DNA of 64,000 bases from Streptomyces malachitofuscus (lineage in GTDB: Bacteria > Actinomycetota > Actinomycetes > Streptomycetales > Streptomycetaceae), in the NCBI RefSeq assembly GCF_014650055.1, contig NZ_BMUF01000003.1, positions 310,001 to 374,000 of the forward strand, read 5' to 3'. This document shows, piece after piece, positions 1-8,628 of the stretch (position 1 is the stretch's first letter; the number at the start of each line of letters is the position of its first letter). A program made the position numbers and the translations under genes. The notes below the pieces were generated by a model. That model was not told the DNA's origin. It saw only the letters and a list, made by a program, of their open reading frames with translations, and ran no database searches.

Positions 1-786
1 CAGGCGGCCCGCTCCGTCGGCTTCAGCGGGGCGAAGCTGTCCCGTATCGAGTCCGGCAAGGGTCGGCGCCCGCCGACCGAGAGCGACGTCCGCGCGCTGC
101 TGAACCTGTACGGCACCGACGACTACGAGGCCTCGGTGCTGCTCAAACTCCTCCGGCGGGCCGGAGAGCCGGGCTGGTGGCAGCGGTACGACAAGCGGCT
201 GATGCCCGAGTGGTTCGACCGCCTGGTCGGGCTCCAGGAGGCCGCCGCCACCATCCGCACCTTCGAGATCCAGTACGTACCCGGACTGCTGCAGACCGCC
301 GCCTACACCCGCGCGGTGGTCGAACGGGGGCTGCCCAACGCCCCGGCGGGCGAGGTGCAGCGCCGGGTGGAACTGCGCATGCGCCGTGCCGAGCTGGTGC
401 AGCGCGAGGCCCCGCCGCAGTTGTGGGCCGTCATCGACGAGTCGGTCCTGCTGCGGGTGCTGGGCAGTCGCGCGGTGATGCGCGAGCAGCTCGAGCACCT
501 GGTGACGATGGCCGAGCGCACCAATGTGACGGTGCAGATCGTGCCGCTGGACGTGACCAACGCGTCGGCTCCCGCGATCCCGGTGACCTATCTGCGCTTC
601 GGCGGTCTGGATCTGCCCGACGTGGTCTATCTGGAGCACATAAGGAGCGCCAACTTCCTCGAGGACCGGGACGAGACGGAGGAGTACCGCATCGCGCTGG
701 ACCGTCTCGCGGACGAGGCCCTCAAGCCCCGCGACTCCGTGGAACTGCTGCGCAGCACGATCAAGGAGCGCTACGCCACCTCGTAG
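1..786 (+). CDS. XRE-family regulator with DUF5753 domain, 5' end outside window
   Basis: The open frame is already running at base 1, so the start lies upstream; 261 residues are visible. The first 25 or so residues are the end of an XRE helix-turn-helix (the serine-rich recognition helix followed by an IESGKGRRP stretch), and the rest matches the DUF5753 sensor domain typical of Streptomyces regulators (a QYVPGLLQT stretch near residue 90, then a VQIVPLD stretch). Such proteins are transcriptional regulators usually followed by a small DUF397 partner gene. Here no DUF397 gene follows; the next gene is a methyltransferase on the opposite strand. Family assignment is confident; target genes are unknown. 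Confidence 0.85.
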   Translation, partial: QAARSVGFSGAKLSRIESGKGRRPPTESDVRALLNLYGTDDYEASVLLKLLRRAGEPGWWQRYDKRLMPEWFDRLVGLQEAAATIRTFEIQYVPGLLQTAAYTRAVVERGLPNAPAGEVQRRVELRMRRAELVQREAPPQLWAVIDESVLLRVLGSRAVMREQLEHLVTMAERTNVTVQIVPLDVTNASAPAIPVTYLRFGGLDLPDVVYLEHIRSANFLEDRDETEEYRIALDRLADEALKPRDSVELLRSTIKERYATS

Positions 787-827
787 AGGGGCGTAGCGCC
801 GGCCTCGGCGTCGATGCGGGGCGGGGC

Positions 828-1649
828 CTACTGCGGGAGCCGGCCCACACCGCCGAACTCGATCCACTCCTGCGTGAGCTGACGGGGCGCCACCTCGGTG
901 TCCGGACGCCAGGTGGACACCTCCACCAGGCCCGGCTCCAGGACCTCCAGCCCCTCGAAGTAGCCCTCCACGTCCTTCGGTTCACGCACCCGGCCCCAGT
1001 GCCCCTGGGTCGCCTGGTCCATGAAGTTCGTGACGAACTCGCGGACTTCGGGGTCCTCGCTGACCAGCTGGCACATCACCATGAAGCTGCCCGGTGCGAG
1101 CCGTTCGCGCACCCGGCGGGCCACCGCGAGCGGGCCGTCGGTGTCGCTGTCGGGGATGCAGTGGAAGACCGAGTTGAACAGCACACAGACCGGCTCGGAG
1201 AAGTCGATCAACCGCTGGGTCTCGGGGTGCCCGAAGATCTCGTCCGTCTCGCGCATGTCGGCCTGGATCACCACGGTGCGCTCGTCCTGCTCCAGCAGGG
1301 CCCGGCCGTGGACCAGCACCATCGGGTCGTTGTCGACGTACACCACGTGGGTGCTCGGGTCGATGCGCTGCGCGACCTGGTGGACGTTGTCCTGCGTGGG
1401 CAGGCCGGAACCGTGGTCCAGGTACTGCCGGATGCCGTACTCCTGGGTCAGGGTGCGGACCACGCGCTGGAGGAAGCGCCGGTTGTTCAGGGCCAGACGG
1501 CGGGTGCTGGGCACCACCTTGTCGAGTTCCTCGGTCGCGGCGCGGTCCGCCGCGTAGTTGTCCTTGCCGCCCAGGTAGTAGTCGTACATACGTGCGGCCG
1601 TCGGCACGGTTGCGTCGATCTCGGTGGACAGCTGCTTACCGGTGTGCAT
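828..1649 (-). CDS. SAM-dependent methyltransferase, DUF574 / Methyltransf_19 type
   Basis: A 273-residue protein of the actinobacterial DUF574 (Methyltransf_19) family, predicted to use S-adenosylmethionine. Residues 24-31 carry the family signature YYLGGKDN and residues 78-85 the SAM-binding DHGSGLPT loop, followed by an acidic YVDND strand. The start at 1649 is preferred over an in-frame upstream start at 1676 because a GGGGGA ribosome site sits just in front of it. It converges on the preceding DUF5753 regulator gene; these two families are often neighbours in Streptomyces, which suggests a functional pairing. The substrate is unknown. Confidence 0.85.
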   Translation of the reverse strand: MHTGKQLSTEIDATVPTAARMYDYYLGGKDNYAADRAATEELDKVVPSTRRLALNNRRFLQRVVRTLTQEYGIRQYLDHGSGLPTQDNVHQVAQRIDPSTHVVYVDNDPMVLVHGRALLEQDERTVVIQADMRETDEIFGHPETQRLIDFSEPVCVLFNSVFHCIPDSDTDGPLAVARRVRERLAPGSFMVMCQLVSEDPEVREFVTNFMDQATQGHWGRVREPKDVEGYFEGLEVLEPGLVEVSTWRPDTEVAPRQLTQEWIEFGGVGRLPQ

Positions 1650-1878
1650 CGTTCCCCCTGCGGAGTACCGCGCCAACTGGACTGGCTGGACAGGAAATAC
1701 ATCCTAGGGAGCGCCGCACGGCCCCTGCCAGCCCGTCGGCGAATGAGGCCCGAAGGAATGGTGCCCGACGTATCTCCGGTCACCATGGGTGACCGAGTGG
1801 GCGCGGTGCGTGAGTGACTGGCGGGTCGGGCGCGGGGTACTTGGCGGGCGACGCCCGTTTCCCGTGGGAGGCCGGACC

Positions 1879-4278
1879 TTGGACAGCTCGACGGACCCGA
1901 TCGCCAACCCCTGGGGCGCACGCACGCCGTACGCACCCGGCACCCCTTGGCCGGTCCGCACCGACATGCACCTGGCGGAAGGGGCCCGGGAGGAGGACGT
2001 GGAGCGATGGGTACGCTCCGCCTCCCTCCTGCACTCCAACGGCGACGCGCTGGACATCGCCGTGCGCGACGGACGCATCGTGGGCGTCCGGGGCCGCGCC
2101 GTCGACCGGGTCAACCGAGGCCGGCTCGGTCCCAAGGACCTCTTCGGCTGGCAGGCCAACCACGCGCCGGACCGTCTCACCCGGCCCCTCGTCCGGCAGC
2201 ACGGACGGCTGGTGGAGACGGACTGGGACACCGCCATGGACCGGATCGCCTCCCGCACCCGGACCCTGCTGGACGAACGGGGCCCCGGCGCCGTCGGCTT
2301 CTACACCACCGGACAGCTCTTCCTGGAGGAGTACTACACCCTCGCGGTCCTCGCCCATGTCGGCATCCGTACCAACCACCTCGACGGCAACACCCGGCTG
2401 TGCACCGCGACGGCCGCCGAGGCGCTCAAGGAGACCTTCGGCTCCGACGGCCAGCCCGGCTCGTACGAGGACATCGACCACGCCGACACCATCGCCCTGT
2501 TCGGGCACAATGTGGCCGAAACCCAGACGGTGCTGTGGATGCGGATCCTGGACCGCCTGGAAGGCTCCGACCCGCCCCGGCTGCTGTGCGTCGACCCCCG
2601 GTACACCCCCGTCGCCCGGCGCGCGGACGTGCATCTGGCACCCCGCCCGGGCACCAACGTCGCGCTGCTCAACGCCCTGCTGCACGAGATCATCCGCACC
2701 GGCCGGATCGACCGCGCCTTCCTCGACGCCCACACCGTCGGCTTCGACGAACTCGCCTCCCGCGTGGAGCGGTGCACCTCGAAATGGGCCGCGGGGATCT
2801 GCGACGTCCCCGCCGCACAGATCGAACAGGCGGCCGAACTCCTCGGCGGCGCGCGACGGCTGCTGTCCACCGTCCTGCAGGGGGTCTACCAGTCCCACCA
2901 GGCCTCCGCCGCCGCCGTGCAGGTCAACAACCTGCATCTCGTCCGCGGCATGCTGGGCCGCCCCGGCTGCGGACTGCTCCAGATGAACGGCCAGCCCACC
3001 GCCGAGAACACCCGCGAGTGCGGCGCGAACGGCGACCTCCCCGGCTTCCGCAACTGGCAGAACGACCAGCACGTGGCGGAGCTCGCCGAAATCTGGAACG
3101 TCGAGCCGGACGCCATCCCGCACTACGGCCCGCCCACCCATGCGATGCAGATCTTCCGCTACGCCGAACAGGGCTCCCTGGGCATGCTGTGGATCACCGG
3201 CACCAACCCGGCCGTCTCCCTGCCCGAACTCGCGAGGATCCGCTCGATCCTCGCCCAGGAACGGCTGTTCGTCGTGGTGCAGGACCTGTTCCTCACCGAG
3301 ACCGCCCAGCTCGCCGACGTCGTCCTGCCGGCCGCGACCTGGGGCGAGAAGACCGGCACCTTCACCAACACCGACCGCACCGTGCACCTGTCGGAGAAGG
3401 CCGTCGAACCGCCCGGAGAGGCCCGCGCCGACCTCGACATCTTCCTCGACTTCGCCGCCCGCATGGACTTCCGCGACAAGGACGGCGGACCGCTGATCGG
3501 CTGGCGCGACCCGCAGGGCGCCTTCGCGGCCTGGCAGCGGTGCAGCGCCGGGCGCCCCTGCGACTACACCGGACTCAGCTACGACAAACTGCGGCAGGGC
3601 AGCGGCATCCAGTGGCCCTGCACCGAGGACGTCCCCGACGGCACCGCACGCCTCTACACCGACGGCATCACCTACGCCCACCCCGACGCGTGCGAGAGCT
3701 ACGGCAAGGACATGGTGACCGGCGCGACCGTCACCCCGGTCGAGTACCGCTCCCTCAACCCGGACGGCAAGGCGGTGATCAAGGCCGCCGAGTACCTCCC
3801 GCCCCACGAGGACGCCTCGCGCGAGTACCCTCTCCAGCTGATCACCGGCCGTACGGTCTACCATTTCCACACCCGTACCAAGACCGGCCGCGCCCCCGAG
3901 CTCAACGCCGCCGCGCCGGACGTATGGGCGGAGATCTCACCCGCGGAGGCCGCCGCACAAGGGTTGTCCGACGGTGACCTGGTCCAGGTCACGACCCCGC
4001 GCGGAGCCCTCCGGGCCCGGCTGCGGACGACCGCGATCCGCGACGGCGTGGTGTTCGTGCCGTTCCACTACGGCTACTGGGACACACCGGAGGGCCACCG
4101 GCCGCCCGACGGCACCCCCGGCCGCGCCGCCAACGAGACCACCATCACCGACTGGGACCCCCTCTCCAAACAGCCCCTGTTCAAGACGGCCGCGGCGCGC
4201 ATGACCCTCGTCGCCCGGCGCGACGCGGGGCAGGGCGGGGGAGCGGACGGCACCGACACGGCGGGGAGTACGGCATGA
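1879..4278 (+). CDS. Molybdopterin oxidoreductase (nitrate reductase-like) lacking the N-terminal [4Fe-4S] cysteines
   Basis: A 799-residue member of the bis-MGD (DMSO reductase) superfamily, closest in layout to assimilatory nitrate reductases. The TTG start at 1879 has GGGAGG seven bases upstream; an in-frame ATG at 1789 lacks a site. Cys175 in NTRLCTATA is the expected molybdenum ligand and GSDG follows at 188; the C-terminal dinucleotide-binding domain contains a LITGRTVYHFHTRT stretch. The usual Cys-x2-Cys-x3-Cys motif and the downstream GRLCPKG cysteine are replaced (SLLHSNGDAL at 49-58, GRLGPKDL at 81-88); no cysteine occurs before residue 175. It therefore probably holds the Mo cofactor without the proximal cluster. 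The stop overlaps the next start by four bases, indicating coupling. The substrate is not deducible. Confidence 0.85.
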   Translation: MDSSTDPIANPWGARTPYAPGTPWPVRTDMHLAEGAREEDVERWVRSASLLHSNGDALDIAVRDGRIVGVRGRAVDRVNRGRLGPKDLFGWQANHAPDRLTRPLVRQHGRLVETDWDTAMDRIASRTRTLLDERGPGAVGFYTTGQLFLEEYYTLAVLAHVGIRTNHLDGNTRLCTATAAEALKETFGSDGQPGSYEDIDHADTIALFGHNVAETQTVLWMRILDRLEGSDPPRLLCVDPRYTPVARRADVHLAPRPGTNVALLNALLHEIIRTGRIDRAFLDAHTVGFDELASRVERCTSKWAAGICDVPAAQIEQAAELLGGARRLLSTVLQGVYQSHQASAAAVQVNNLHLVRGMLGRPGCGLLQMNGQPTAENTRECGANGDLPGFRNWQNDQHVAELAEIWNVEPDAIPHYGPPTHAMQIFRYAEQGSLGMLWITGTNPAVSLPELARIRSILAQERLFVVVQDLFLTETAQLADVVLPAATWGEKTGTFTNTDRTVHLSEKAVEPPGEARADLDIFLDFAARMDFRDKDGGPLIGWRDPQGAFAAWQRCSAGRPCDYTGLSYDKLRQGSGIQWPCTEDVPDGTARLYTDGITYAHPDACESYGKDMVTGATVTPVEYRSLNPDGKAVIKAAEYLPPHEDASREYPLQLITGRTVYHFHTRTKTGRAPELNAAAPDVWAEISPAEAAAQGLSDGDLVQVTTPRGALRARLRTTAIRDGVVFVPFHYGYWDTPEGHRPPDGTPGRAANETTITDWDPLSKQPLFKTAAARMTLVARRDAGQGGGADGTDTAGSTA

Positions 4279-4766
4279 GCGGCATCGGCATCACCCTGCG
4301 CACCCTGCACGACGGTGAACGGGAGCTGGAACAGAACCTGCTCGCCGCCGCCGAACGCCATCGGGTCGAGCACGAGGTCCACCACGTCGCCACCGACGTC
4401 GCCCGCTGGTCCCGGGAACACGCCACGCGACTGGCCGCCCTCGGACGCGATCACGGCCTCGATCTGCCCGGTCCCCGTGACCACCCCTCGCCCGGCGCGT
4501 TCGCCGCGCTGCGGGAGAAGACCTCGGAGGTCCTCGGGCGCCGCCCGGAGACCGGTCTGCTGCTCCTGCACGACCTGCGCGACCTGCACCTGGCCGCCGC
4601 CCGCAACTCGCTCCACTGGGAGATGCTGGCCCAGGCGGCGCAGGCCACCCGGGACCGGGACCTGCTGGACCTGGTCTCCTCCTGCCATCCCCAGACCCTC
4701 CGCCAGATGCGCTGGACCAACACGATGATCAAGGTGCTGTCCCCGCAGCTCCTCGTCAGCGCGTAG
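4275..4766 (+). CDS. Small helical protein coupled to the molybdoenzyme (ferritin-like fold possible)
   Basis: A 163-residue protein whose ATGA start overlaps the stop of the molybdopterin oxidoreductase, so the two are almost certainly co-translated. I do not recognise a named family. It is predicted all-helical, with two long amphipathic helices rich in Glu and His (residues 15-60) and two more in the second half (residues 98-160). The E/H-rich spacing resembles ferritin-like or hemerythrin-like four-helix bundles, but no diagnostic metal motif can be asserted. Its coupling suggests an accessory, chaperone or electron-transfer partner of the cluster-less molybdoenzyme. It carries a single cysteine. 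Confidence 0.75.
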   Translation: MSGIGITLRTLHDGERELEQNLLAAAERHRVEHEVHHVATDVARWSREHATRLAALGRDHGLDLPGPRDHPSPGAFAALREKTSEVLGRRPETGLLLLHDLRDLHLAAARNSLHWEMLAQAAQATRDRDLLDLVSSCHPQTLRQMRWTNTMIKVLSPQLLVSA

Positions 4767-4898
4767 GCGGACGGGGGTCGGATCCGCGCTGACGCCTGCA
4801 CGAGCGCCTGTGCCCCGCTATCGTCGGTTTCGTCCCCACGGGACGTCCGCCGCCGGCGCGGCGGCCGGCCCGTCCGCTCCCCGGGGAGGCAGGCAGTG

Positions 4899-6584
4899 AT
4901 GGACGACTACTACGACCTCGGCACCCACGGCCGGCCGGTGACAACGTCCTCCGCCGGGGCCCAACTCTGGTTCGACCGCGGGCTGGTGTGGACGTACGCC
5001 TTCAACCACGAGGAAGCCGTCGCCTGCTTCGAGAAGGCCGCCGAAGCCGACCCGGACTGCGCCATGGCCCACTGGGGTATCGCCTACGCCCTCGGCCCCA
5101 ACTACAACAAACCCTGGGAGGCCTTCGACGAGGACGAACTGGCCGGCACCGTCGAGCGCACCCACCGGGCCGTGGAGCTCGCGCACGAGAAGGCCGCGCA
5201 CGCCACTCCCGTCGAGCAGGCCCTCGTCGAGGCCCTGCGCGCCCGCTACCCGCAGGCCCGGGCGGCGGAGGACTGCTCCGTGTGGAACGAGCCGTACGCG
5301 GACCGGATGCTCGCCGTGTACGAGAGCGCCCCCGGCGACCTGGACGTGGCCACGCTCTGCGCCGACGCGCTGATGAACCTCACACCCTGGCAGCTGTGGG
5401 ACCTCAGGACCGGCCGTCCCGCCGACGGCGCCCGCACCCTCGAGGCCAAGGCGATCCTCGACGGCGCGCTCGCCACAGAGGCCGGCGCCCGGCACCCCGG
5501 CATCCTCCACCTGTACATCCACCTGATGGAGATGTCCGCCACTCCGGAAGCCGCCCTCACGGTCGCCGACCGGCTGCGCGGCGCCGTGCCCGACGCCGGG
5601 CACCTGCACCACATGCCCTCGCACCTGGAGGTGCTCTGCGGCGACTACCGGCGGGTCGTCTCGGACAACACCGCCGCCATCGCGGCCGACGAGAAGTACC
5701 TCCGGCGCGCGGGCGCGATGAACTTCTACACGCTGTACCGCGTCCACAACCACCACTTCAAGATCTACGGCGCGATGTTCGCCGGGCAGTCGAAGGTCGC
5801 CCTGGACGCCGCCGCACAGCTCGAGGCCACCGTCCCCGAGAAGCTGCTCCGGGTGCAGAGCCCGCCCATGGCCGACTGGCTCGAGGGGTTCCTGGCGATG
5901 CGCGTCCACGTCCTCATCCGCTTCGGCCGCTGGGACGACATCCTCGCGCTGCCGTTCCCCGACGACCCGGAGCTGTACTGCGTGACCACCGCCCTGCTCC
6001 ACTACGCCCGCGGTGTCGCCCTCTCCGCGACCGGCGCCACCGACGCCGCCGAGACGGAACGGCAGAGCTTCCGCGCGGCGGTGGACCGCGTCCCTACGAC
6101 CCGGATGCTGTTCAACAACACCTGCCACGACATCCTCGCCATCGCCTCGCAGATGCTGGACGGCGAGCTCGCGTACCGCAAGGGCGAGTACGACACCGCC
6201 TTCGCCGCACTGGAGCGGTCCATCGAGCTCGACGACAACCTGCCCTACGACGAACCCTGGGGCTGGATGCAGCCCACCCGGCACGCCTACGGGGCGCTGC
6301 TGCTGGAACAGGGCCGCGTCGCCGAGGCCGAGGCCGTCTACCGCGCGGACCTCGGCCTGGACACCACCCTGCCGAGGCCCCAGCAGCACCCCAACAACGT
6401 CTGGGCGCTGCACGGGTTCCACGAGTGCCTGCTGCGCACCGGGAAGACGGGCGAGGCCGCGATCATCGCCCGGCAGCTTCAGCAGGCGGCCGCGCTGGCC
6501 GACGTCCCGATCGAGGCGTCCTGCTTCTGCCGCCTGGAGACGCACCACCCGGGGAACTCCGGCACCGGCCGCCCCTGTCACTGA
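4899..6584 (+). CDS. Tetratricopeptide-repeat protein
   Basis: A 561-residue soluble protein built from helical TPR-like repeats. The N-terminus has a conserved WFDRGLVWTYAFNHEEA segment and the repeat-like FEKAAEADPDCAMAHWGIA (residues 45-65); further repeats occur near the C-terminus (a QGRVAEAEAVYRADL stretch). An ATG at 4899 directly follows a GTG at 4896; GGGGAGG at 4883-4889 can serve either. There is no signal peptide or membrane segment. TPR proteins act as protein-interaction scaffolds; the partner is not evident, though the gene follows the molybdoenzyme pair on the same strand after a 130-base gap. Its stop lies inside a strong terminator. Confidence 0.8.
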   Translation: MDDYYDLGTHGRPVTTSSAGAQLWFDRGLVWTYAFNHEEAVACFEKAAEADPDCAMAHWGIAYALGPNYNKPWEAFDEDELAGTVERTHRAVELAHEKAAHATPVEQALVEALRARYPQARAAEDCSVWNEPYADRMLAVYESAPGDLDVATLCADALMNLTPWQLWDLRTGRPADGARTLEAKAILDGALATEAGARHPGILHLYIHLMEMSATPEAALTVADRLRGAVPDAGHLHHMPSHLEVLCGDYRRVVSDNTAAIAADEKYLRRAGAMNFYTLYRVHNHHFKIYGAMFAGQSKVALDAAAQLEATVPEKLLRVQSPPMADWLEGFLAMRVHVLIRFGRWDDILALPFPDDPELYCVTTALLHYARGVALSATGATDAAETERQSFRAAVDRVPTTRMLFNNTCHDILAIASQMLDGELAYRKGEYDTAFAALERSIELDDNLPYDEPWGWMQPTRHAYGALLLEQGRVAEAEAVYRADLGLDTTLPRPQQHPNNVWALHGFHECLLRTGKTGEAAIIARQLQQAAALADVPIEASCFCRLETHHPGNSGTGRPCH

Positions 6585-6606
6585 GCCCAGCGACAGGGGC
6601 GGCCGG
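6565..6606. terminator. Strong hairpin terminator over the TPR stop codon
   Basis: A perfect 15-base-pair inverted repeat (arms 6565-6579 and 6592-6606, 12-base loop) brackets the TPR stop codon and lies between converging genes, so it can end transcription from both sides. Confidence 0.8.
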
Positions 6607-6639
6607 CGAGGAACGGAGCGGGACCGGAGTGCGCGGCCC

Positions 6640-6822
6640 TTAGCGGGACGCCACGACGGCCTGGAACGACTGCATGCAGGAGAAGCAGTGCCGGTCCGTC
6701 GTGTGACGCCGCGGCGAGTCCTCCTCCTTCTCCACTCCGCACAGCGTCGATGTCTTGTCCGGGGTGAGGACGTGCCACACCGGCTCCCCCGAAGTGTCTG
6801 CACCGCACCACATCTCGTGCAT
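6640..6822 (-). CDS. Small cysteine-containing protein, 60 residues
   Basis: A 60-residue protein beginning MHEMWCGADTSG with an excellent ribosome site (GGAGGGAG about seven bases upstream of the ATG at 6822). It has four cysteines (positions 6, 28, 46 and 49) including a C-terminal CFSC pair plus several histidines, a pattern that could bind zinc, though this is inference. I believe similar short proteins are widespread and unnamed in Streptomyces. It is transcribed away from the 70-residue gene at 6961 and converges on the TPR gene. No function can be assigned. Confidence 0.7.
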   Translation of the reverse strand: MHEMWCGADTSGEPVWHVLTPDKTSTLCGVEKEEDSPRRHTTDRHCFSCMQSFQAVVASR

Positions 6823-6960
6823 TCCCAGCTCCCTCCGGGTAGGCGTGGAGGCCGCTTCCATACGAGCACGGCACACCCCCGGGCGGCTCGTCCGGCGGGC
6901 CAGTCGGGTGACATGCGGTGCCGGGATGCATATCGGCGCCAGCGGCCGGATGCTGGAGGG

Positions 6961-7173
6961 ATGAGGAAGCCGCCGATCGTGGTCCATCCGCCGCTCGGCT
7001 CGGGCGGACGCCGGGTGACCGTGCGCGGTGAGATCGTCGGCCTCGCCGCCTCGGACCGTGACGTGGTGGAGTTCCTGCGGCGCGCGGGGCTTCCGGACGG
7101 CGAACAGCTCCTGGACGATCCGGCCTGGGTCAAGTGGGCCGGCGGCCGGGCCCACGTCTACGACGCGGCGTGA
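6961..7173 (+). CDS. Conserved small protein, 70 residues
   Basis: A 70-residue protein starting MRKPPIVVHPP and ending in a WVKWAGGRAHVYD segment, with a basic N-terminus and acidic middle. It resembles a small unnamed family common in Streptomyces. The ATG at 6961 is immediately preceded by GGAGGG with no spacer, too close for a normal ribosome site, so translation may be leaderless or start efficiency low; no better in-frame start exists. It lies divergently from the 60-residue gene at 6822 with a 138-base shared promoter region. Function unknown. Confidence 0.65.
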   Translation: MRKPPIVVHPPLGSGGRRVTVRGEIVGLAASDRDVVEFLRRAGLPDGEQLLDDPAWVKWAGGRAHVYDAA

Positions 7174-7509
7174 CGATTCCGCCGCGCCTCGCCGGACCAC
7201 GGTGCCCGGCGAGCTCCGTCGGCACGCGGCGCGGTCACCGTCGGCGCCGACTCCGACGGTGACCGCGCCTGTCCGTGTACCCCCACTTCTCTCCGGCATG
7301 CGGTGCGCGGGGTCACCTTTGTCGCGTGCATGCGGACACGGCACCACAAGACCGGTGAGATTGCCGGTCCGTACCGGCCTCCTCCTCTCCGACAGTGGCA
7401 CCGCCAGTCATTCGGCGGCGCCCCCGGCCGGGCCACGGCTCCCACCCACGCCTTGATCCCGTGACCCGGCCGGCCGGGTGGTCCGCCGCGACAGAGAGGA
7501 CCACTCGTC
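7174..7509. other. Intergenic region upstream of the cutinase
   Basis: No gene is evident in these 336 bases. They hold the terminator at 7229-7268 and presumably the cutinase promoter in the last 200 bases. AGAGAGGA at 7492-7500 is the ribosome site for the GTG at 7510. Confidence 0.6.
7229..7268. terminator. 16-bp perfect hairpin terminator
   Basis: Arms 7229-7244 and 7253-7268 are perfect complements (16 bp) with an 8-base loop; it follows the 70-residue gene by 55 bases. There is no T-tract, as is usual in Streptomyces. Confidence 0.8.
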
Positions 7510-8412
7510 GTGCACCAGCACCCCCACACGAGCAGGCGCAAGGGCGGCCGGCTCGCCGGACTGACCGCGGCGCTGGCCGTCGTCGTCGGACTCACCACCC
7601 TCAGCGGCCCCGGCGCCCACGCGGCGGACAACCCCTACGAGCGCGGCCCGGCCCCCACCGAATCGAGCATCGAGGCACTGCGCGGCCCCTACGCCGTGTC
7701 GGACATCTCCGTCTCCTCGCTCTCCGTCACCGGCTTCGGCGGAGGCACGATTTACTACCCGACCAGCACCGCCGACGGCACCTTCGGCGCGATCGCCGTG
7801 TCCCCCGGCTTCACCGCCTACGAGTCCTCCATCGCCTGGCTGGGACCCCGTCTGGCGTCCCAGGGGTTCGTGGTGTTCACCATCGACACCAGGACCACGC
7901 TCGACCAGCCCGACTCCCGAGGCGAACAGCTGCTGGCCGCACTGGACTACCTCACGCAGCGCAGCGCGGTCCGCGGCCGCGTCGACAGCAGCCGGCTCGG
8001 CGTGATGGGCCACTCGATGGGCGGCGGCGGAACCCTCGAGGCCGCCAAGGACCGGCCCTCCCTCCAGGCGGCCATCCCGCTGACGCCCTGGAACCTCGAC
8101 AAGACCTGGCCCGAGGTCAGGACCCCCACCCTGATCTTCGGCGCCGACGGCGACACGATCGCCCCTGTCTCCAGCCACGCAGAGCCCCTGTACACCGGCC
8201 TGCCCTCGTCCCTGGACCGGGCCTACCTGGAGCTGAACGGAGCCTCCCACTTCACACCCAACTCGTCGAACACGACGATCGCGAAGTACAGCATTTCCTG
8301 GCTGAAGCGGTTCATCGACAACGACACCCGCTACGAGCAGTTCCTGTGCCCGCTGCCGCGGCCGAGCCTGACGATCGAGGAGTCGCGGGGCAACTGCCCG
8401 CACACCTCCTGA
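7510..8412 (+). CDS. Secreted cutinase-like polyester hydrolase / lipase
   Basis: A 300-residue secreted alpha/beta hydrolase of the actinobacterial cutinase / S. exfoliatus lipase group, the family that contains PET-degrading cutinases. A twin-arginine-poor signal peptide ends at AHA near residue 38. The triad is Ser169 in GHSMGG, Asp215 in GADGDTIAP and His247 in GASHF. Tyr104 (GFTAY) and Met170 would form the oxyanion hole; Trp194 (TPWN) lines the cleft, as in characterised PET hydrolases. Cys280 and Cys296 match the C-terminal disulfide. The natural substrate is probably cutin or other polyesters and short acylglycerols. The start is a GTG with AGAGAGGA nine bases upstream. Confidence 0.9.
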   Translation: MHQHPHTSRRKGGRLAGLTAALAVVVGLTTLSGPGAHAADNPYERGPAPTESSIEALRGPYAVSDISVSSLSVTGFGGGTIYYPTSTADGTFGAIAVSPGFTAYESSIAWLGPRLASQGFVVFTIDTRTTLDQPDSRGEQLLAALDYLTQRSAVRGRVDSSRLGVMGHSMGGGGTLEAAKDRPSLQAAIPLTPWNLDKTWPEVRTPTLIFGADGDTIAPVSSHAEPLYTGLPSSLDRAYLELNGASHFTPNSSNTTIAKYSISWLKRFIDNDTRYEQFLCPLPRPSLTIEESRGNCPHTS

Positions 8413-8429
8413 GCCTTCGGCACGGCCAC

Positions 8430-8466
8430 CCGGTGGCGGTCCGCACGCGGTGCGGGCCGCCACCGG
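8430..8466. terminator. Hairpin terminator after the cutinase gene
   Basis: A 17-position stem with one T-G wobble (arms 8430-8446 and 8450-8466, 3-base loop), 17 bases after the cutinase stop. Confidence 0.8.
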
Positions 8467-8574
8467 CGTTGTGCGGGTGCACCGCCGAGCACCGGCCCGC
8501 TTGGGCCGCGGCACACTCCGCTCCTCGGGTCGAACGGGAAGAACCCCTGATGGAACGGCAGTTGAGCGTTCACC

Positions 8575-8620
8575 AAGGAAGGGACGTGTTCCTTCCGCGC
8601 GACCTTACGCGTGAGTAAGG
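8575..8620 (+). promoter_or_regulatory. Two inverted repeats at the LAL regulator start
   Basis: AAGGAA (8575-8580) pairs with TTCCTT (8589-8594), and CCTTAC (8603-8608) pairs with GTAAGG (8615-8620). They lie just in front of the LAL gene and could be operator half-sites or leader hairpins. The second repeat covers the alternative GTG at 8611, which favours the ATG at 8629 as the real start. Confidence 0.4.
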
Positions 8621-8628
8621 TCCGGGGG

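Noticed and set aside
1947..3977. Long plus-strand open frame inside the molybdoenzyme gene
   Set aside because: A shadow frame typical of high-GC DNA: arginine/proline-rich translation, no ribosome site, no recognisable domain.
7275..7300. GCAT-N15-GGGTAC SigB-like promoter on the minus strand
   Set aside because: It fits the consensus but points through a perfect terminator and antisense to the small gene at 6961, with no gene in a sensible position; likely chance.
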